DNA of 64,000 nt from a virus (IMGVR_UViG_3300025141_000016:124001-188000), one strand, 5' to 3'; positions 42,898-51,908 are shown, counted from the stretch's first letter. The notes: a model not told the origin generated them from the sequence alone. Numbers and translations: made by a program.

Positions 42898-45426
42898 ATG
42901 GCTGAAAAGGAATGGATCACTATCCAGCCCAGCCTGGAGCCCATCATGGGGCCAGTCATCGCAGTCATCGAAACGATTGACTCGGTGCTCTCGGCCCTCA
43001 TTGTCATCCTGAACATCGTCCAGACCATCCTGAACATCGTCAAGGTGTTCCTCGTTGGGTTGCTTGACCCCATCCGCGCCATCGTAGAAGCCATCATCGA
43101 GGAGATCAGGAACATCATCCATGACCTCCGGCAGATGGGGTTCTACCTCCACGGGGATTGGGATCTGACAAAGAAGCCCTTTGATGAGTTGCGCGGAGGG
43201 TTCCAGGCATACGAGCGGCGGATGCTCAAACGCTTGCTGGACCGACGTGACCCCAACCGCCCGGACTTCTCCAGTTCCTCGGCAGCCTTGGCCATCTTCG
43301 CGTACCTCTCGCTGGAAGATGTGACCCTGATGGTCGAGTTCATCATGCGGCTGAAGGCGTTTTTCGGAGCCAAGGCCCCGACGAGTGGCCAACTCTTCCC
43401 AGCACCCACAACCCCGGAGATCAAGTTTGGCTCCTATTCGGCTGGGCTCGCGTCCTTCAAGAACCTGGGAGCATCGTTCGGAAACGCTCCTGACTCGATG
43501 ACAATAGAATGGACGATGCCGAGCACGGGAGCCCTCTTTTCCCCAGGCCCCACCGGTTTCCTTATCCATGTCTCCACGGAACCAGATGGATTCGGCGTGC
43601 AGGGACTCAAAGTCAAAGCCGACACGACGGACAAGATCGAGAATCTACCGGCACTGTTCCCCGTGGGGATCAACCCAAACACCGGCACCCCCCTACGCCT
43701 GTACGGTGGGGTGTGTGATTTGGAGTGTGACATCCCAGATTCGGTCTACGAGGCCGAACAAGGGAACAAACTCTACCTCACGTTGGGGTCCAACTCTCCG
43801 CTCATCTGGCCCTCCCAACTGGAAGGGGACATTCCCCTTGGGGCAGCGACCTACTTTATGAAGCCTCCGGGGGGTCTGGCGAAACTTGGCCCTGGCCAGA
43901 CCCTCTCAACCACTCTCCAGTGGGATCAACTCCCCAAGAAGATCACCGTGACCAACAACGGTGGGGCCAAGCCCGACATTGAAGAGGAGGATGCCTACAC
44001 TTTCTACGTCCGGGTCCGCGCCTTGACCAAGACCTATGTAGACGGGGGGTCATCCCTGACGGGCGGTCCTTTCGCCCCTTCCATTATCGGGAGCAGTGAG
44101 ATCAAGCCCTACCGCATCCTGGGCAGCACCCTCACAGAAACCACGGGGATGATCCTCAAACCCATCAACCCAAAGACTGCTGTGTCAGCCAGCAACTTCG
44201 GGGAAGCGTCCGAAGCGGGAATAGCCTCTTTCCCCACCGACTCGATGCTCGACTTCATAGAGGCGACCAAGGCGGCTCTGGCTCTCCTCTACCTCACCCG
44301 ATCCGACTTCACAGAGGTCATCGAGGAAGAAGGGGACCAGAAAGCAGCCGTGAACACCTATGTAGCGGGAGCCGAGACAGGTCTGGAAGGGTTCACCGAC
44401 ATGCTCGCCAAGTACGGTGACCCCATGAGCACCCTGTACAAGAACAGGGATGCTCCTTCCTTCCGACGGAAGATCCGCAAGCGCATCGCGGGACACACGA
44501 TGCGCTTCCTTTCCCAGCCTCCCCCCGAATCAGTCTGCGCCCATGTTGCAGAGGTTGGAGCCGACCTCCTCACCTTCAAGTGGTCGGACATAAACAGCGG
44601 GTGGCCTGACATGACCATCATGGAGACGATGCGCTCCAACCAAACGATGTTCGGGATCGCAGCAAACCCTCTTGGGATCGGGGGGCGCTCCCCCGCCCGG
44701 TTGCGTCAGGGTCGGCTCACCACTTCGGAAGCCCTGTGGATTAGCCGCACAAATGTATTCCCACTGACCCCACGGGGAGAATCCCTGGCAGCAAAGTCCG
44801 GCGGGTTCTTCAACGACATGGGGTATTCCGATTGGGCTCCGGTCCTCTACGAATGGACGGAGCCCTTCGACAGTTGGGGGGTGGTTGATAGTCCCCTCAA
44901 CATCGCGTACATCCGCAAGCTGCTGCTCGACTACGAGGATGGGAAAATCCTCCAGCAAGCCCAGGCAGTCTTGCAGGTGGCAGGAGCCACCGGATCCCGC
45001 TCTCCCTCCGAGGGGGAGTGGATTACCGTGCGCTTCTTTGACGCAGCCCTTGAACCTCTGGACGGCATACTGACAGACATTGAGAAGTTCCTCTTGGGGA
45101 TTCTCGACGGCCTCCAAGGGATGATCGACAAGATCGTTGCCTACATTGACGCTATCCAGGCCCGCATCTACCAGATCCAGGCCCTCATCGAGTTGATCCG
45201 GTCGATCCTCAACTCCCTCAAAGTGTTTGACCTGCCCTCCTTCAACGCCCTGGTGCTGGTAGAGAACGGGACAGACGGGCTCATCACAGGGCTCATCACA
45301 GCAGAGAACAAGCCTGATGACGGGGCCGCCGCATACGGCGGCGGGGTGGTCGCCATCGCAGGCGGGTTGCCCACCGTCATCTTGGAGATCCTGGCTCTAC
45401 TCTTTCCCCCCAGCGGAGGTGACTAA
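42898..45426 (+). CDS. Virion structural protein with amphipathic helical ends
   Basis: This is an 842-residue protein. Residues 15-80 are long hydrophobic or amphipathic helices (SVLSALIVILNIVQTILNIVK), and residues 725-790 form a similar set (LLGILDGLQGMIDKIVAYID). Between them is a beta-rich region with a fibronectin-like look (SMTIEWTMPSTGALFSPGP). The symmetric layout suggests assembly as a bundle or membrane contact in the baseplate. It overlaps the next gene by one base pair of stop and start (TAATG). Confidence 0.65.
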   Translation: MAEKEWITIQPSLEPIMGPVIAVIETIDSVLSALIVILNIVQTILNIVKVFLVGLLDPIRAIVEAIIEEIRNIIHDLRQMGFYLHGDWDLTKKPFDELRGGFQAYERRMLKRLLDRRDPNRPDFSSSSAALAIFAYLSLEDVTLMVEFIMRLKAFFGAKAPTSGQLFPAPTTPEIKFGSYSAGLASFKNLGASFGNAPDSMTIEWTMPSTGALFSPGPTGFLIHVSTEPDGFGVQGLKVKADTTDKIENLPALFPVGINPNTGTPLRLYGGVCDLECDIPDSVYEAEQGNKLYLTLGSNSPLIWPSQLEGDIPLGAATYFMKPPGGLAKLGPGQTLSTTLQWDQLPKKITVTNNGGAKPDIEEEDAYTFYVRVRALTKTYVDGGSSLTGGPFAPSIIGSSEIKPYRILGSTLTETTGMILKPINPKTAVSASNFGEASEAGIASFPTDSMLDFIEATKAALALLYLTRSDFTEVIEEEGDQKAAVNTYVAGAETGLEGFTDMLAKYGDPMSTLYKNRDAPSFRRKIRKRIAGHTMRFLSQPPPESVCAHVAEVGADLLTFKWSDINSGWPDMTIMETMRSNQTMFGIAANPLGIGGRSPARLRQGRLTTSEALWISRTNVFPLTPRGESLAAKSGGFFNDMGYSDWAPVLYEWTEPFDSWGVVDSPLNIAYIRKLLLDYEDGKILQQAQAVLQVAGATGSRSPSEGEWITVRFFDAALEPLDGILTDIEKFLLGILDGLQGMIDKIVAYIDAIQARIYQIQALIELIRSILNSLKVFDLPSFNALVLVENGTDGLITGLITAENKPDDGAAAYGGGVVAIAGGLPTVILEILALLFPPSGGD

Positions 45427-46223
45427 TGCCGTCCTTCACCTATATGGACACCTTCCGCGAAGGCCAATGGAGGGCCTTGCGGCGTTTCGTGCTGGATGAG
45501 CGTCGTGACGCTGGGAGCCGCGAAGCCGCTATCGCTGCCGAGTTGGACCGCATCGGGAAGATTCGACTCCTCTACGCCACGGACTCGGAGACAGGAGTGG
45601 TCAGCCAGACCCGTTTTGGTATTGCAGTTGAAGGAAACCCCAACGCTTCTCTGGTCAAACTCATGCAGGCGTATGTGTCGTTTGGGGGCAACCCCCTCGA
45701 CATTAGCCTTTTCCTCTACTCCAACGATGCCGAGTGCCCTGGAGGGGGCTTTGCCTATCCAACGGGGTACACCTACTCGATGCAGGGTGCGGAAACCGAC
45801 TCTGATTCCAACATCGACAAGTACAAGCCGAGCGTGGTGGGGGGGACCATCGAAACAGGCTCCGAACTTCTGACGACGAACATGCAACTCATCCGCTCTT
45901 GGGTCACCAAGGAGATGTACTACAAGCGTATTCTCATCGAGGAACGCATCATCAAACTGTCTGACCTCTATGAGCAGTTGCAGCAAGAACTCATTGATCT
46001 CACCCGTGCCGTCCGGGGGGAAGGGATGAAAGAGCCCTACACCACTGACGAGTATCAGGAGAGCCACAGTATCCCGTCGTTGGTTTTCCTCTTTGACAAG
46101 ACATGGCGTGTGGCCGAGGAAGACGGTCGTGTCCCCGAGGATGCGGAGCCGAACACGGCTGCTCTGGGATCATTCCCCTTCCTGATAGACGACGGGGATG
46201 GCGACACGAACAATGCGCTCTGA
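45426..46223 (+). CDS. Virion-associated hypothetical protein
   Basis: This is a 265-residue protein whose ATG overlaps the upstream TAA. An N-terminal helical part (EGQWRALRRFVLDERRDAG) is followed by a beta region and a helix-rich segment (LIEERIIKLSDLYEQLQQEL), then an acidic tail. It ends the tail/baseplate run. No motif is recognised. Confidence 0.6.
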   Translation: MPSFTYMDTFREGQWRALRRFVLDERRDAGSREAAIAAELDRIGKIRLLYATDSETGVVSQTRFGIAVEGNPNASLVKLMQAYVSFGGNPLDISLFLYSNDAECPGGGFAYPTGYTYSMQGAETDSDSNIDKYKPSVVGGTIETGSELLTTNMQLIRSWVTKEMYYKRILIEERIIKLSDLYEQLQQELIDLTRAVRGEGMKEPYTTDEYQESHSIPSLVFLFDKTWRVAEEDGRVPEDAEPNTAALGSFPFLIDDGDGDTNNAL

Positions 46224-46286
46224 CCCCCCTGACGGTAGGTAGTCGATAACCCTCCAAGGACACAAACCTCCTGTGAGGAAGCCACG

Positions 46287-48839
46287 GTGTCTGGGAAACG
46301 TCGCCAACCATCGCCCTCGCGGGTAGCCAAGAAGTGGAAGAAACTCCCGAAGGGGTGGACAGAGGAGTCCGTCGAGAAGTTCTGGGACACGCTGACGGGG
46401 GGCACCCCGGAGCACAAGGTCTGGGACTGCATCGACAAGATGACCAAGCCCTTCGGAGATGGTGCGGGTGCTTTCTGTGGTGGGCTGGCCGACTGGCAGA
46501 TGCCTGGATGGAGACAGAAGAACAAGAAAGAGTCTCCTGACGCTCGCTCCGATGCCAAGTCCTACTGGAAGGGCAAGATCAAAAAAAGGGCCAGCGCAGA
46601 GCGCGTGGCCGAGGAATGGTTTTCTGGAGCCCGAATGGCAAGCGCATCCGCACCCGTATTGAAGTTCCTCCAACGACTTCGGGGGAAGGGCAAGGGGGCT
46701 CTGAACATCAATGTGTTGGAAGAAGCCCTCCCGCTTCTGGGCTGGTCAATCACCAAGACCACAGCACCCCTCCGCATCGCTGATCCTGACTCGGTGAAGC
46801 CCCTACTGGAAGCCATGCTGAACCCCTCTTTCATCTGGGGGTACAGTGGGACCAAAGAGCCCAAGCGCGTTGACTTTGATAGCGTGGAGGAGGCCGAAGC
46901 AGGGCTGCGGAAATGGCAGAGGGAAGCCCAGAAAGGGAAGCCTCCCCGTCACCCCACCTTCAAGAAGTTCTACTACACCCAGGCTCTCTACCCGGTGGAG
47001 GAGAGAGCGGGCGGCTCCCGATTCAAGACGGGCTACTTCTTCGACATTATGGGCCTGTGGCTCGGGGTGGAAGCCTATGAGGTCACGAACCCCTCGGGAG
47101 CCTCGGTCCTCTTGCCCCTCAAACCTGACTACCGGGGTCGGTTCAAGGTCGATCTCCTACGCTGGAAGATGGCCACGTTCTGGACCTGGGCCTACAAGAA
47201 CGGCATCCAAGACGACGCAGCCGCATACCTCGATACCATCGGGGCCGAGGAAGTGGCGCGGGTCACAGCACCCGCCAGCGCCCGGTCCCTCGACGGCACT
47301 GGGACGTGCCCCGCGTGCTTCAATAATGTGAAGCTGCGGCGGGGCGAGAGAATCATGCGGCATGGCTGGCAGGTACAGGGTCAACGCCAATGGGGTTCCT
47401 ACGGGAACACATGGCACACCGGTCCCTGTTTCGGCACGGGCTACGTTGCTTTTGAGTTGAGCCCCGACGGGACCAAGGACTACCGGGACCAAGTTGTGAT
47501 CCCCTACAAGGGCAGCGTGGAGAACGAACTGGCCCGCGTGAAGCGGGGGGCCGACCCCATCACAGTGGATAAGGGTCGTCGTTGGGAGAGGACACTCCAA
47601 CCCGGCGACCCCGAGTATTCCCGGTATCAAGACATATCTATCAAGCAGGGGACCAAAGCTGTCTCCGACCTTGAGCAAGACATTCGGACCCTGGACTCTC
47701 GGATCACGGGCTGGAAGGAAGCACCTCTGCCTGGAGCGCGGATGGCGAGTTCCGTCCGGGTGGCTCTCCGGTTCGCCGTGAGGAAGGCACCTCCCATGCA
47801 GATGGGGTCAGCCACCATGCTCAAAAAGCAGGGGCTTACCCCTGTGGATGTGTTTTTCGGTGAGGCACGACCCCACAACAGGCCGACCCTGCAACTACTG
47901 GATTCTGTGCAAGACCGGAAGGGGGACGTGTACTTCTTTGTGGGGGTGGCCCCAGACGGGAGTGCCATCCTCGCTGAAACCGAAGGTGAGGCGAAGCGCA
48001 AGCACCGCAAGATCATCGAGGATCGGAAACACTACGAGTCGCGGATGGCTGACGGAAGTCCGCTCATGCTCCAACCCGACTACGGCACATCGAACGCTGC
48101 CCTCCCCCGTGAAGGAGCACGAACCAAGGGAAAGAGTCTGCCCGAGACGGGGTACACCCTCTCCGTAGCTTCCATCTATCGTGCCGTTCCCGCTGGGGTC
48201 ACCACCATCGAGCCGATGGACTATGTGACCCGCACCAAGAAATGGGCGCAGGGCCATGCTGACCATGTGGCTGCGGTGGAGGAAGACGAAGCAGTCGTCC
48301 TCAAAGCCATGGTCAAGGCAGCAGACGTGTATGAAGCCTCCAACCCCGGTGAATACTTCTACGATGGGCCTGCCGTGCGGGGCCGCGTTGTCTACCGGCA
48401 ACGGTATGCGTCGGTCCACAAGACCGCTCGGGACTTCCAGTTGACCGAGTTGGAGATCACCCCTGGCCAGGAACCCGCCTCCCCCGACATTGACTTCGCG
48501 ACGGTGATCACCGCCGAGTTCCTGTTGGACGGGAAGCCTCTGGCAAAGGTGCTCGGGGTCCAGCAACGGACCCTGGAACGGCACCTCGCCAAGCACTCGT
48601 CACGGAAGCTGCTTCACGCCCTTTTCGATTCCAAGGAAGGCGAGCGCATCCTGACGGCTCTCCAGCCCAAGATCAAAGCCATCCTGGCTGACCACGGCGC
48701 GGAACAGGGGCAAGGTCATCCCCACCATCTCTCTATCGAGTGGGACGCAGGGAGCAGCATCAACTCGGCTGCGGCTCGTCCGGGCCGTGGGGTCCACTAC
48801 ACGGTGGAGATCGACGCGCATGGAGAGTGGTCAGAATAA
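46287..48839 (+). CDS. Multidomain effector-like protein with ART-like domain and RVA linkers
   Basis: This is an 850-residue protein from GTG 46287, with GAGGAAG upstream. Residues 8-78 contain SPSRVAKKWKKLPKGW, then SVEKFWDTLTGG and GAFCGGLADW, a module I have the impression recurs in large phage proteins. Linkers are RASAERVAEEWFSGARMASA (101-120) and GARMASSVRVALRF (483-496). C341, C344, H377 and C381 could bind zinc. Residues 626-700 resemble an ART (IYRAVP with R632, then DYVTRT and GEYFYDG with E689). The same linkers and domain types occur at 830-6137 on the other side of the tail operon. The protein is probably packaged or injected, which is inference. Confidence 0.72.
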   Translation: MSGKRRQPSPSRVAKKWKKLPKGWTEESVEKFWDTLTGGTPEHKVWDCIDKMTKPFGDGAGAFCGGLADWQMPGWRQKNKKESPDARSDAKSYWKGKIKKRASAERVAEEWFSGARMASASAPVLKFLQRLRGKGKGALNINVLEEALPLLGWSITKTTAPLRIADPDSVKPLLEAMLNPSFIWGYSGTKEPKRVDFDSVEEAEAGLRKWQREAQKGKPPRHPTFKKFYYTQALYPVEERAGGSRFKTGYFFDIMGLWLGVEAYEVTNPSGASVLLPLKPDYRGRFKVDLLRWKMATFWTWAYKNGIQDDAAAYLDTIGAEEVARVTAPASARSLDGTGTCPACFNNVKLRRGERIMRHGWQVQGQRQWGSYGNTWHTGPCFGTGYVAFELSPDGTKDYRDQVVIPYKGSVENELARVKRGADPITVDKGRRWERTLQPGDPEYSRYQDISIKQGTKAVSDLEQDIRTLDSRITGWKEAPLPGARMASSVRVALRFAVRKAPPMQMGSATMLKKQGLTPVDVFFGEARPHNRPTLQLLDSVQDRKGDVYFFVGVAPDGSAILAETEGEAKRKHRKIIEDRKHYESRMADGSPLMLQPDYGTSNAALPREGARTKGKSLPETGYTLSVASIYRAVPAGVTTIEPMDYVTRTKKWAQGHADHVAAVEEDEAVVLKAMVKAADVYEASNPGEYFYDGPAVRGRVVYRQRYASVHKTARDFQLTELEITPGQEPASPDIDFATVITAEFLLDGKPLAKVLGVQQRTLERHLAKHSSRKLLHALFDSKEGERILTALQPKIKAILADHGAEQGQGHPHHLSIEWDAGSSINSAAARPGRGVHYTVEIDAHGEWSE

Positions 48840-48853
48840 ACATCTGACCTGTG

Positions 48854-49714
48854 TTACTCGGTCACCAGTGAGGTGAGCACCGTCCTTCGGGATTGGCTGC
48901 CTTTGGGGAGAGCAGAAGCCAGTCGAATGAGGGCTTGGCGGGCTTGGCGGGAAGCGCGACGATGCTTGGCGGCTTCTCTTTCAGGCATATCGACCACGCC
49001 CTGCGCCCACACCTCTCCGACCTTTCCGGTGGGTGTGAGATAGACGCGCTTGGCGCTCTCCACAGGGATGTTCCAGTCCCCGGTTTCGGGATCCTGGCGC
49101 ATGAACCAAGTCATCCCTTCATGGGGGTTGTACCGAAGTTGAGTGTCGGTCTTACGACCCCCGCCCATACCGCCGTACTTCCCAATGATTCCCGCGTGAA
49201 CGGTCTTGTTCCCATCGTCCTCTGCCATCTTTTGACCTCCGGCTCGGACGATGAAGGTCGCATCACTGATGACGGTGGAAGGGACGTGGGCAACGGTGCG
49301 GCCCGAGAGGTTGGGGTTCTCTTTGACGGAAAAGGATTTGAGGTTGTAGTGCTTCTTCTTGTAGCCGAGGTTGAGATGGACAGCGACTCGGGAACCGCGC
49401 TTGGCAACATCGAAGTAGTAAGGGCTCGTGAGGAGAGCCTTGCGTTCTGCCTCGGACACATCTCCTTTGAGGGCTCGCTTGATGAGATCAGCATCCTTCG
49501 ATGCGTCCCACCTACGGTTGGCGGAATCTTCGATCTCCTGGCGTTGCTGTTCGGTGAGCCCATCGACGTTGAACCCTTCAGCGAGGGCATCACTGTGGAG
49601 GTCGGGGTGGCGCAAGGTGGCGAGAATGACCCGGCGCTCGGCATCACCGGGCGGGAGGGCAAGAGCCACCCGCACGAGAGTCTTTCGGGTAGATGCTGTG
49701 AGAGAGCGTGGCAT
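48854..49714 (-). CDS. Hypothetical protein with matching motifs at both ends
   Basis: This is a 286-residue protein with AGGAG before ATG 49714. The N-terminal segment (RKTLVRVALALPPGDAERR, near 10-28) and the C-terminal segment (RQALIRLASALPKGSQSRR, near 259-277) share the pattern L(I/V)RxAxxLPxG followed by RR and a Leu-rich helix. The central region contains HVPSTVISDATFIV, KTVHAGIIGKY and QLRYNPHEGMTWF, a beta-rich fold I do not recognise. The end motifs resemble the RVA linkers of the effector-like proteins, so they may be processing or packaging signals. Confidence 0.6.
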   Translation of the reverse strand: MPRSLTASTRKTLVRVALALPPGDAERRVILATLRHPDLHSDALAEGFNVDGLTEQQRQEIEDSANRRWDASKDADLIKRALKGDVSEAERKALLTSPYYFDVAKRGSRVAVHLNLGYKKKHYNLKSFSVKENPNLSGRTVAHVPSTVISDATFIVRAGGQKMAEDDGNKTVHAGIIGKYGGMGGGRKTDTQLRYNPHEGMTWFMRQDPETGDWNIPVESAKRVYLTPTGKVGEVWAQGVVDMPEREAAKHRRASRQARQALIRLASALPKGSQSRRTVLTSLVTE

Positions 49715-49779
49715 AGAGGGAACTCCTGTTGATCTACCTCACCGATAGGGAGGATACCGCTTTACCGAGTCGTCTCACG

Positions 49780-49787
49780 GGTAGAGT
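49780..49787 (+). promoter_or_regulatory. GGTAGNGT octamer before the zinc-ribbon gene
   Basis: GGTAGAGT lies in the 98-base gap between the divergent genes starting at 49714 and 49813, and ends 25 bases before the GTG. Here the TAG is not a stop codon of a neighbour, so it is one of the better examples. Confidence 0.4.
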
Positions 49788-49812
49788 AGAGGCCCACCCA
49801 GGAGGAAGCCCA

Positions 49813-50070
49813 GTGTATGAGAGTCGGGATCAACGAGCGCAAGTAGAAGCGTGGATCAACGCACAACCTACCTGCCCCACACGGAAGCAAACCCAACGGC
49901 AGTTCCCCGACGTGCTCCAAAAGCACGTTAGGGCAGCCCTCCAGTCCCGAAAAGATCGGGACAAGAAAGCTGCCCAAGGTGTGTGTACGCGATGTGGGGG
50001 TGAGGTGCCTGCGGGTAACGACTACGCCGTGTGCCCTGCGTCGAACTTCACCCTCCCGTGTGTGGCATGA
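49813..50070 (+). CDS. Small zinc-ribbon protein
   Basis: I chose GTG 49813, giving 85 residues, because AGGAGG sits 7 bases upstream; longer in-frame starts lack a ribosome binding site. The N-terminal half is helical and basic (VEAWINAQPTCP, LQKHVRAALQSRKDR). The C-terminal half has CTRCGG and two later Cys, a likely zinc ribbon. A nucleic-acid-binding role is possible. It overlaps the next gene by 4 bases. Confidence 0.65.
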   Translation: MYESRDQRAQVEAWINAQPTCPTRKQTQRQFPDVLQKHVRAALQSRKDRDKKAAQGVCTRCGGEVPAGNDYAVCPASNFTLPCVA

Positions 50071-50183
50071 AGTTCTACGGCCCGCGTGGAGAAGGGGTCA
50101 TCCGACCCGACTGGAAGGTCATCCTCCCCACCATCATCATCCTCTTGCTGTTTACTGGTGCCCTCACCTACTGGTTTCAATAG
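50067..50183 (+). CDS. 38-residue single-helix membrane protein
   Basis: The ATG at 50067 overlaps the upstream TGA. The peptide has a polar N-terminus (MKFYGPRGEG) and one strong transmembrane helix (VILPTIIILLLFTGALTYW). Translational coupling supports it as a real gene. The function is unknown; it is too short for a canonical holin, but a membrane role is clear. Confidence 0.6.
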   Translation: MKFYGPRGEGVIRPDWKVILPTIIILLLFTGALTYWFQ

Positions 50184-50244
50184 AAAGTGTATGTCTGCAA
50201 GGAAGTGTCGCGAGGATACGCGGCTGTCCTGAAGAGAGTTCCCG

Positions 50245-50436
50245 ATGCCCCTGTTTGAATACCGTTGCGAGAACAAGGCTTGCGACCACAGATTTGAGCG
50301 CCTTGTTGGCCACACCGAGCGTGACAAGCCCCAAGAGTGCCCCAAGTGCAAGGCAAAGCACACCCAGAAACTCATCTCGCAGACCTCGTTCGCTCTCAAA
50401 GGAGGGGGTTGGGCAGCGGATGGATATGCCAGTTGA
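50245..50436 (+). CDS. FmdB-type zinc-ribbon protein
   Basis: This is a 63-residue protein. MPLFEYRCENKACDHRFE followed by CPKCKAKHTQKLIS is the usual layout of the FmdB/CxxC putative regulatory family: an N-terminal Tyr/Cys strand, a second CxxC pair and a short basic tail. Here the first Cys pair is C8 and C13 (CENKAC), a wider spacing than CxxC. Members are thought to bind zinc and have been tied to gene regulation, but the phage role is unknown. Confidence 0.75.
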   Translation: MPLFEYRCENKACDHRFERLVGHTERDKPQECPKCKAKHTQKLISQTSFALKGGGWAADGYAS

Positions 50437-50509
50437 CCTGTGCGTAGAGGTGGAGGCAGCCCTATTCGCCTTGTGTGGGTGTGTTTCATCCTTGGGGGAG
50501 ATAGCCAAG

Positions 50510-50517
50510 GGTAGTGT
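50510..50517 (+). promoter_or_regulatory. GGTAGNGT octamer before the glutamine synthetase gene
   Basis: GGTAGTGT ends 21 bases before ATG 50539, in a 102-base non-coding gap that also holds the AGGAGG ribosome binding site. It is a candidate promoter core. Confidence 0.4.
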
Positions 50518-50538
50518 GCCTGGGGCACAGGAGGTTCA

Positions 50539-51615
50539 ATGACTGTTTACGCCGAGTACATCTGGATCGATGGGGTCCAGCCCACACAAACGGTACGGTC
50601 GAAAACCAAGGTGCTCTGGGGGCACAACGACGGGGAAGTCTTTTGCGACAACCCCCTCGATCCTGACTGCTACCCCCATTGGGGGCATGACGGCTCCAGT
50701 ACCGGACAGGCCGAGGGCGGTGACTCCGATTGCGGGTTGGTCCCCGTCCGGGTCTTCAAGGATCCCATCCGAGGGGGCAACCATGTCCTCATCATGTGCG
50801 AGGTCACTGATGCAGACGGCACCCCTCACGAGTCCAACTCCCGAGCCCTGCTGCGTGAGGTCATTGACTGCGTTGGGGTGGAAGCCCAAAAGTGCTGGTT
50901 CGGCATGGAGCAGGAGCACACCCTGTTCCGAGGTTCACGCCCTCTGGGTTTCGGGGATGACCGCCGTTTCCCCCCATCGCAAGGCCCCTACTACTGTGGG
51001 GTCGGAGCCGATGAGGTCTATGGGCGCGATCTCATTGAGGAACACATGCGGGCATGTGTCGAGGCGGGCATCAGAATCAGTGGCATAAACGCCGAGGTGA
51101 TGCCCGGACAGTGGGAGTTCCAAGTGGGGCCGTTGCCCCCGCTGGAGGCAGGGGATCATCTCTGGGTGGCCCGCTGGCTCCTCTACCGACTCGGTGAGAA
51201 GCACGGAATCCACGCCACACTTGACCCCAAGCCTGTAGCTGGAGACTGGAACGGTGCCGGGATGCACACCAACTTTTCTACGGCGGCGATGCGAGAGGCA
51301 GGCGGCATCCAACACATCGAAGATTGGTGCCTCCGGGCGCGGGATCACGTCGAGGGACACCTCGCGGCCTACGGAGACGGCATCGAAGCCCGTCTCACCG
51401 GGAAGCACGAAACGTGTTCCTACCACCAGTTCAAGTGGGGGGTGAGTGACCGCACCGCCAGCATCCGAATCCCGATGGGAACAGCCAAGGATGGTTACGG
51501 GTACTTGGAAGACCGTAGGCCCAACGCAAACGCTTGCCCCTACGAAGTGGCATCCGTCATGCTCCGCACAGCCTTCAGTCAATGGCCCCAGAACGTAGTC
51601 CGACCTGCGTGTTGA
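50539..51615 (+). CDS. Glutamine synthetase, type II (GSII)
   Basis: This 358-residue enzyme should join ammonia to glutamate using ATP. The GSII signature is continuous: YAEYIWIDG (4-12), HDGSSTGQAEGGDSD (50-64), WFGMEQEHTLF with E124 and E126 as metal ligands (120-130), NAEVMPGQWEFQVGP (184-198), DWNGAGMHTNFST (236-248), GKHET (288-292), DRTASIRIP (304-312) and GYLEDRRPNANACPY (321-335). The length is normal for the eukaryote-like GSII found in plants, Rhizobium and actinobacteria, not the 450-470 residue bacterial GSI. AGGAGG precedes the ATG. It is probably an auxiliary metabolic gene that supports nitrogen supply during infection. Confidence 0.95.
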   Translation: MTVYAEYIWIDGVQPTQTVRSKTKVLWGHNDGEVFCDNPLDPDCYPHWGHDGSSTGQAEGGDSDCGLVPVRVFKDPIRGGNHVLIMCEVTDADGTPHESNSRALLREVIDCVGVEAQKCWFGMEQEHTLFRGSRPLGFGDDRRFPPSQGPYYCGVGADEVYGRDLIEEHMRACVEAGIRISGINAEVMPGQWEFQVGPLPPLEAGDHLWVARWLLYRLGEKHGIHATLDPKPVAGDWNGAGMHTNFSTAAMREAGGIQHIEDWCLRARDHVEGHLAAYGDGIEARLTGKHETCSYHQFKWGVSDRTASIRIPMGTAKDGYGYLEDRRPNANACPYEVASVMLRTAFSQWPQNVVRPAC

Positions 51616-51624
51616 GGGGGGTGC

Positions 51625-51825
51625 ATGACCAAGAGCCAGATGTGGGCACCATCCGTAGGGAACCCTCTCTTTGCACGGCTCCCAAAGAGGTTTCAGTGGG
51701 CTTTCCACAACCTCATCGCTCATCCCTTGTCCGAGATCCTGTTCCAGTTCGGGTGTGAGGAAGCGGGCAACCGGCTCCACGACTGGTCGGTCCCTCTCCA
51801 TGAGAGAGGGACAGGCAGGGGGTGA
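51625..51825 (+). CDS. Small phage protein with HNLIAHPL motif
   Basis: This is a 66-residue protein 9 bases after the glutamine synthetase gene, with GAGGGGGG before ATG 51625. RFQWAFHNLIAHPLSEILFQFG, then AGNRLHDWS, is a pattern of small phage and plasmid proteins of unknown function, with a moderately hydrophobic helix containing two His. Close spacing suggests co-expression with glutamine synthetase. An inverted repeat (GTCCCTCTC/GAGAGGGAC) overlaps its 3' end. Confidence 0.65.
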   Translation: MTKSQMWAPSVGNPLFARLPKRFQWAFHNLIAHPLSEILFQFGCEEAGNRLHDWSVPLHERGTGRG

Positions 51826-51908
51826 GAAAAGATCCAGTCCCTCTCCCGCTTCCCGTTTGTTCCGAACGCCTGGGGTGTCAGGAAGTGGTGAGGGGGGCTC
51901 TGCTCCCG

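Noticed and set aside
50067-50183. Holin
   Set aside because: One transmembrane helix in 38 residues with no endolysin gene nearby; only a membrane protein call is supported.
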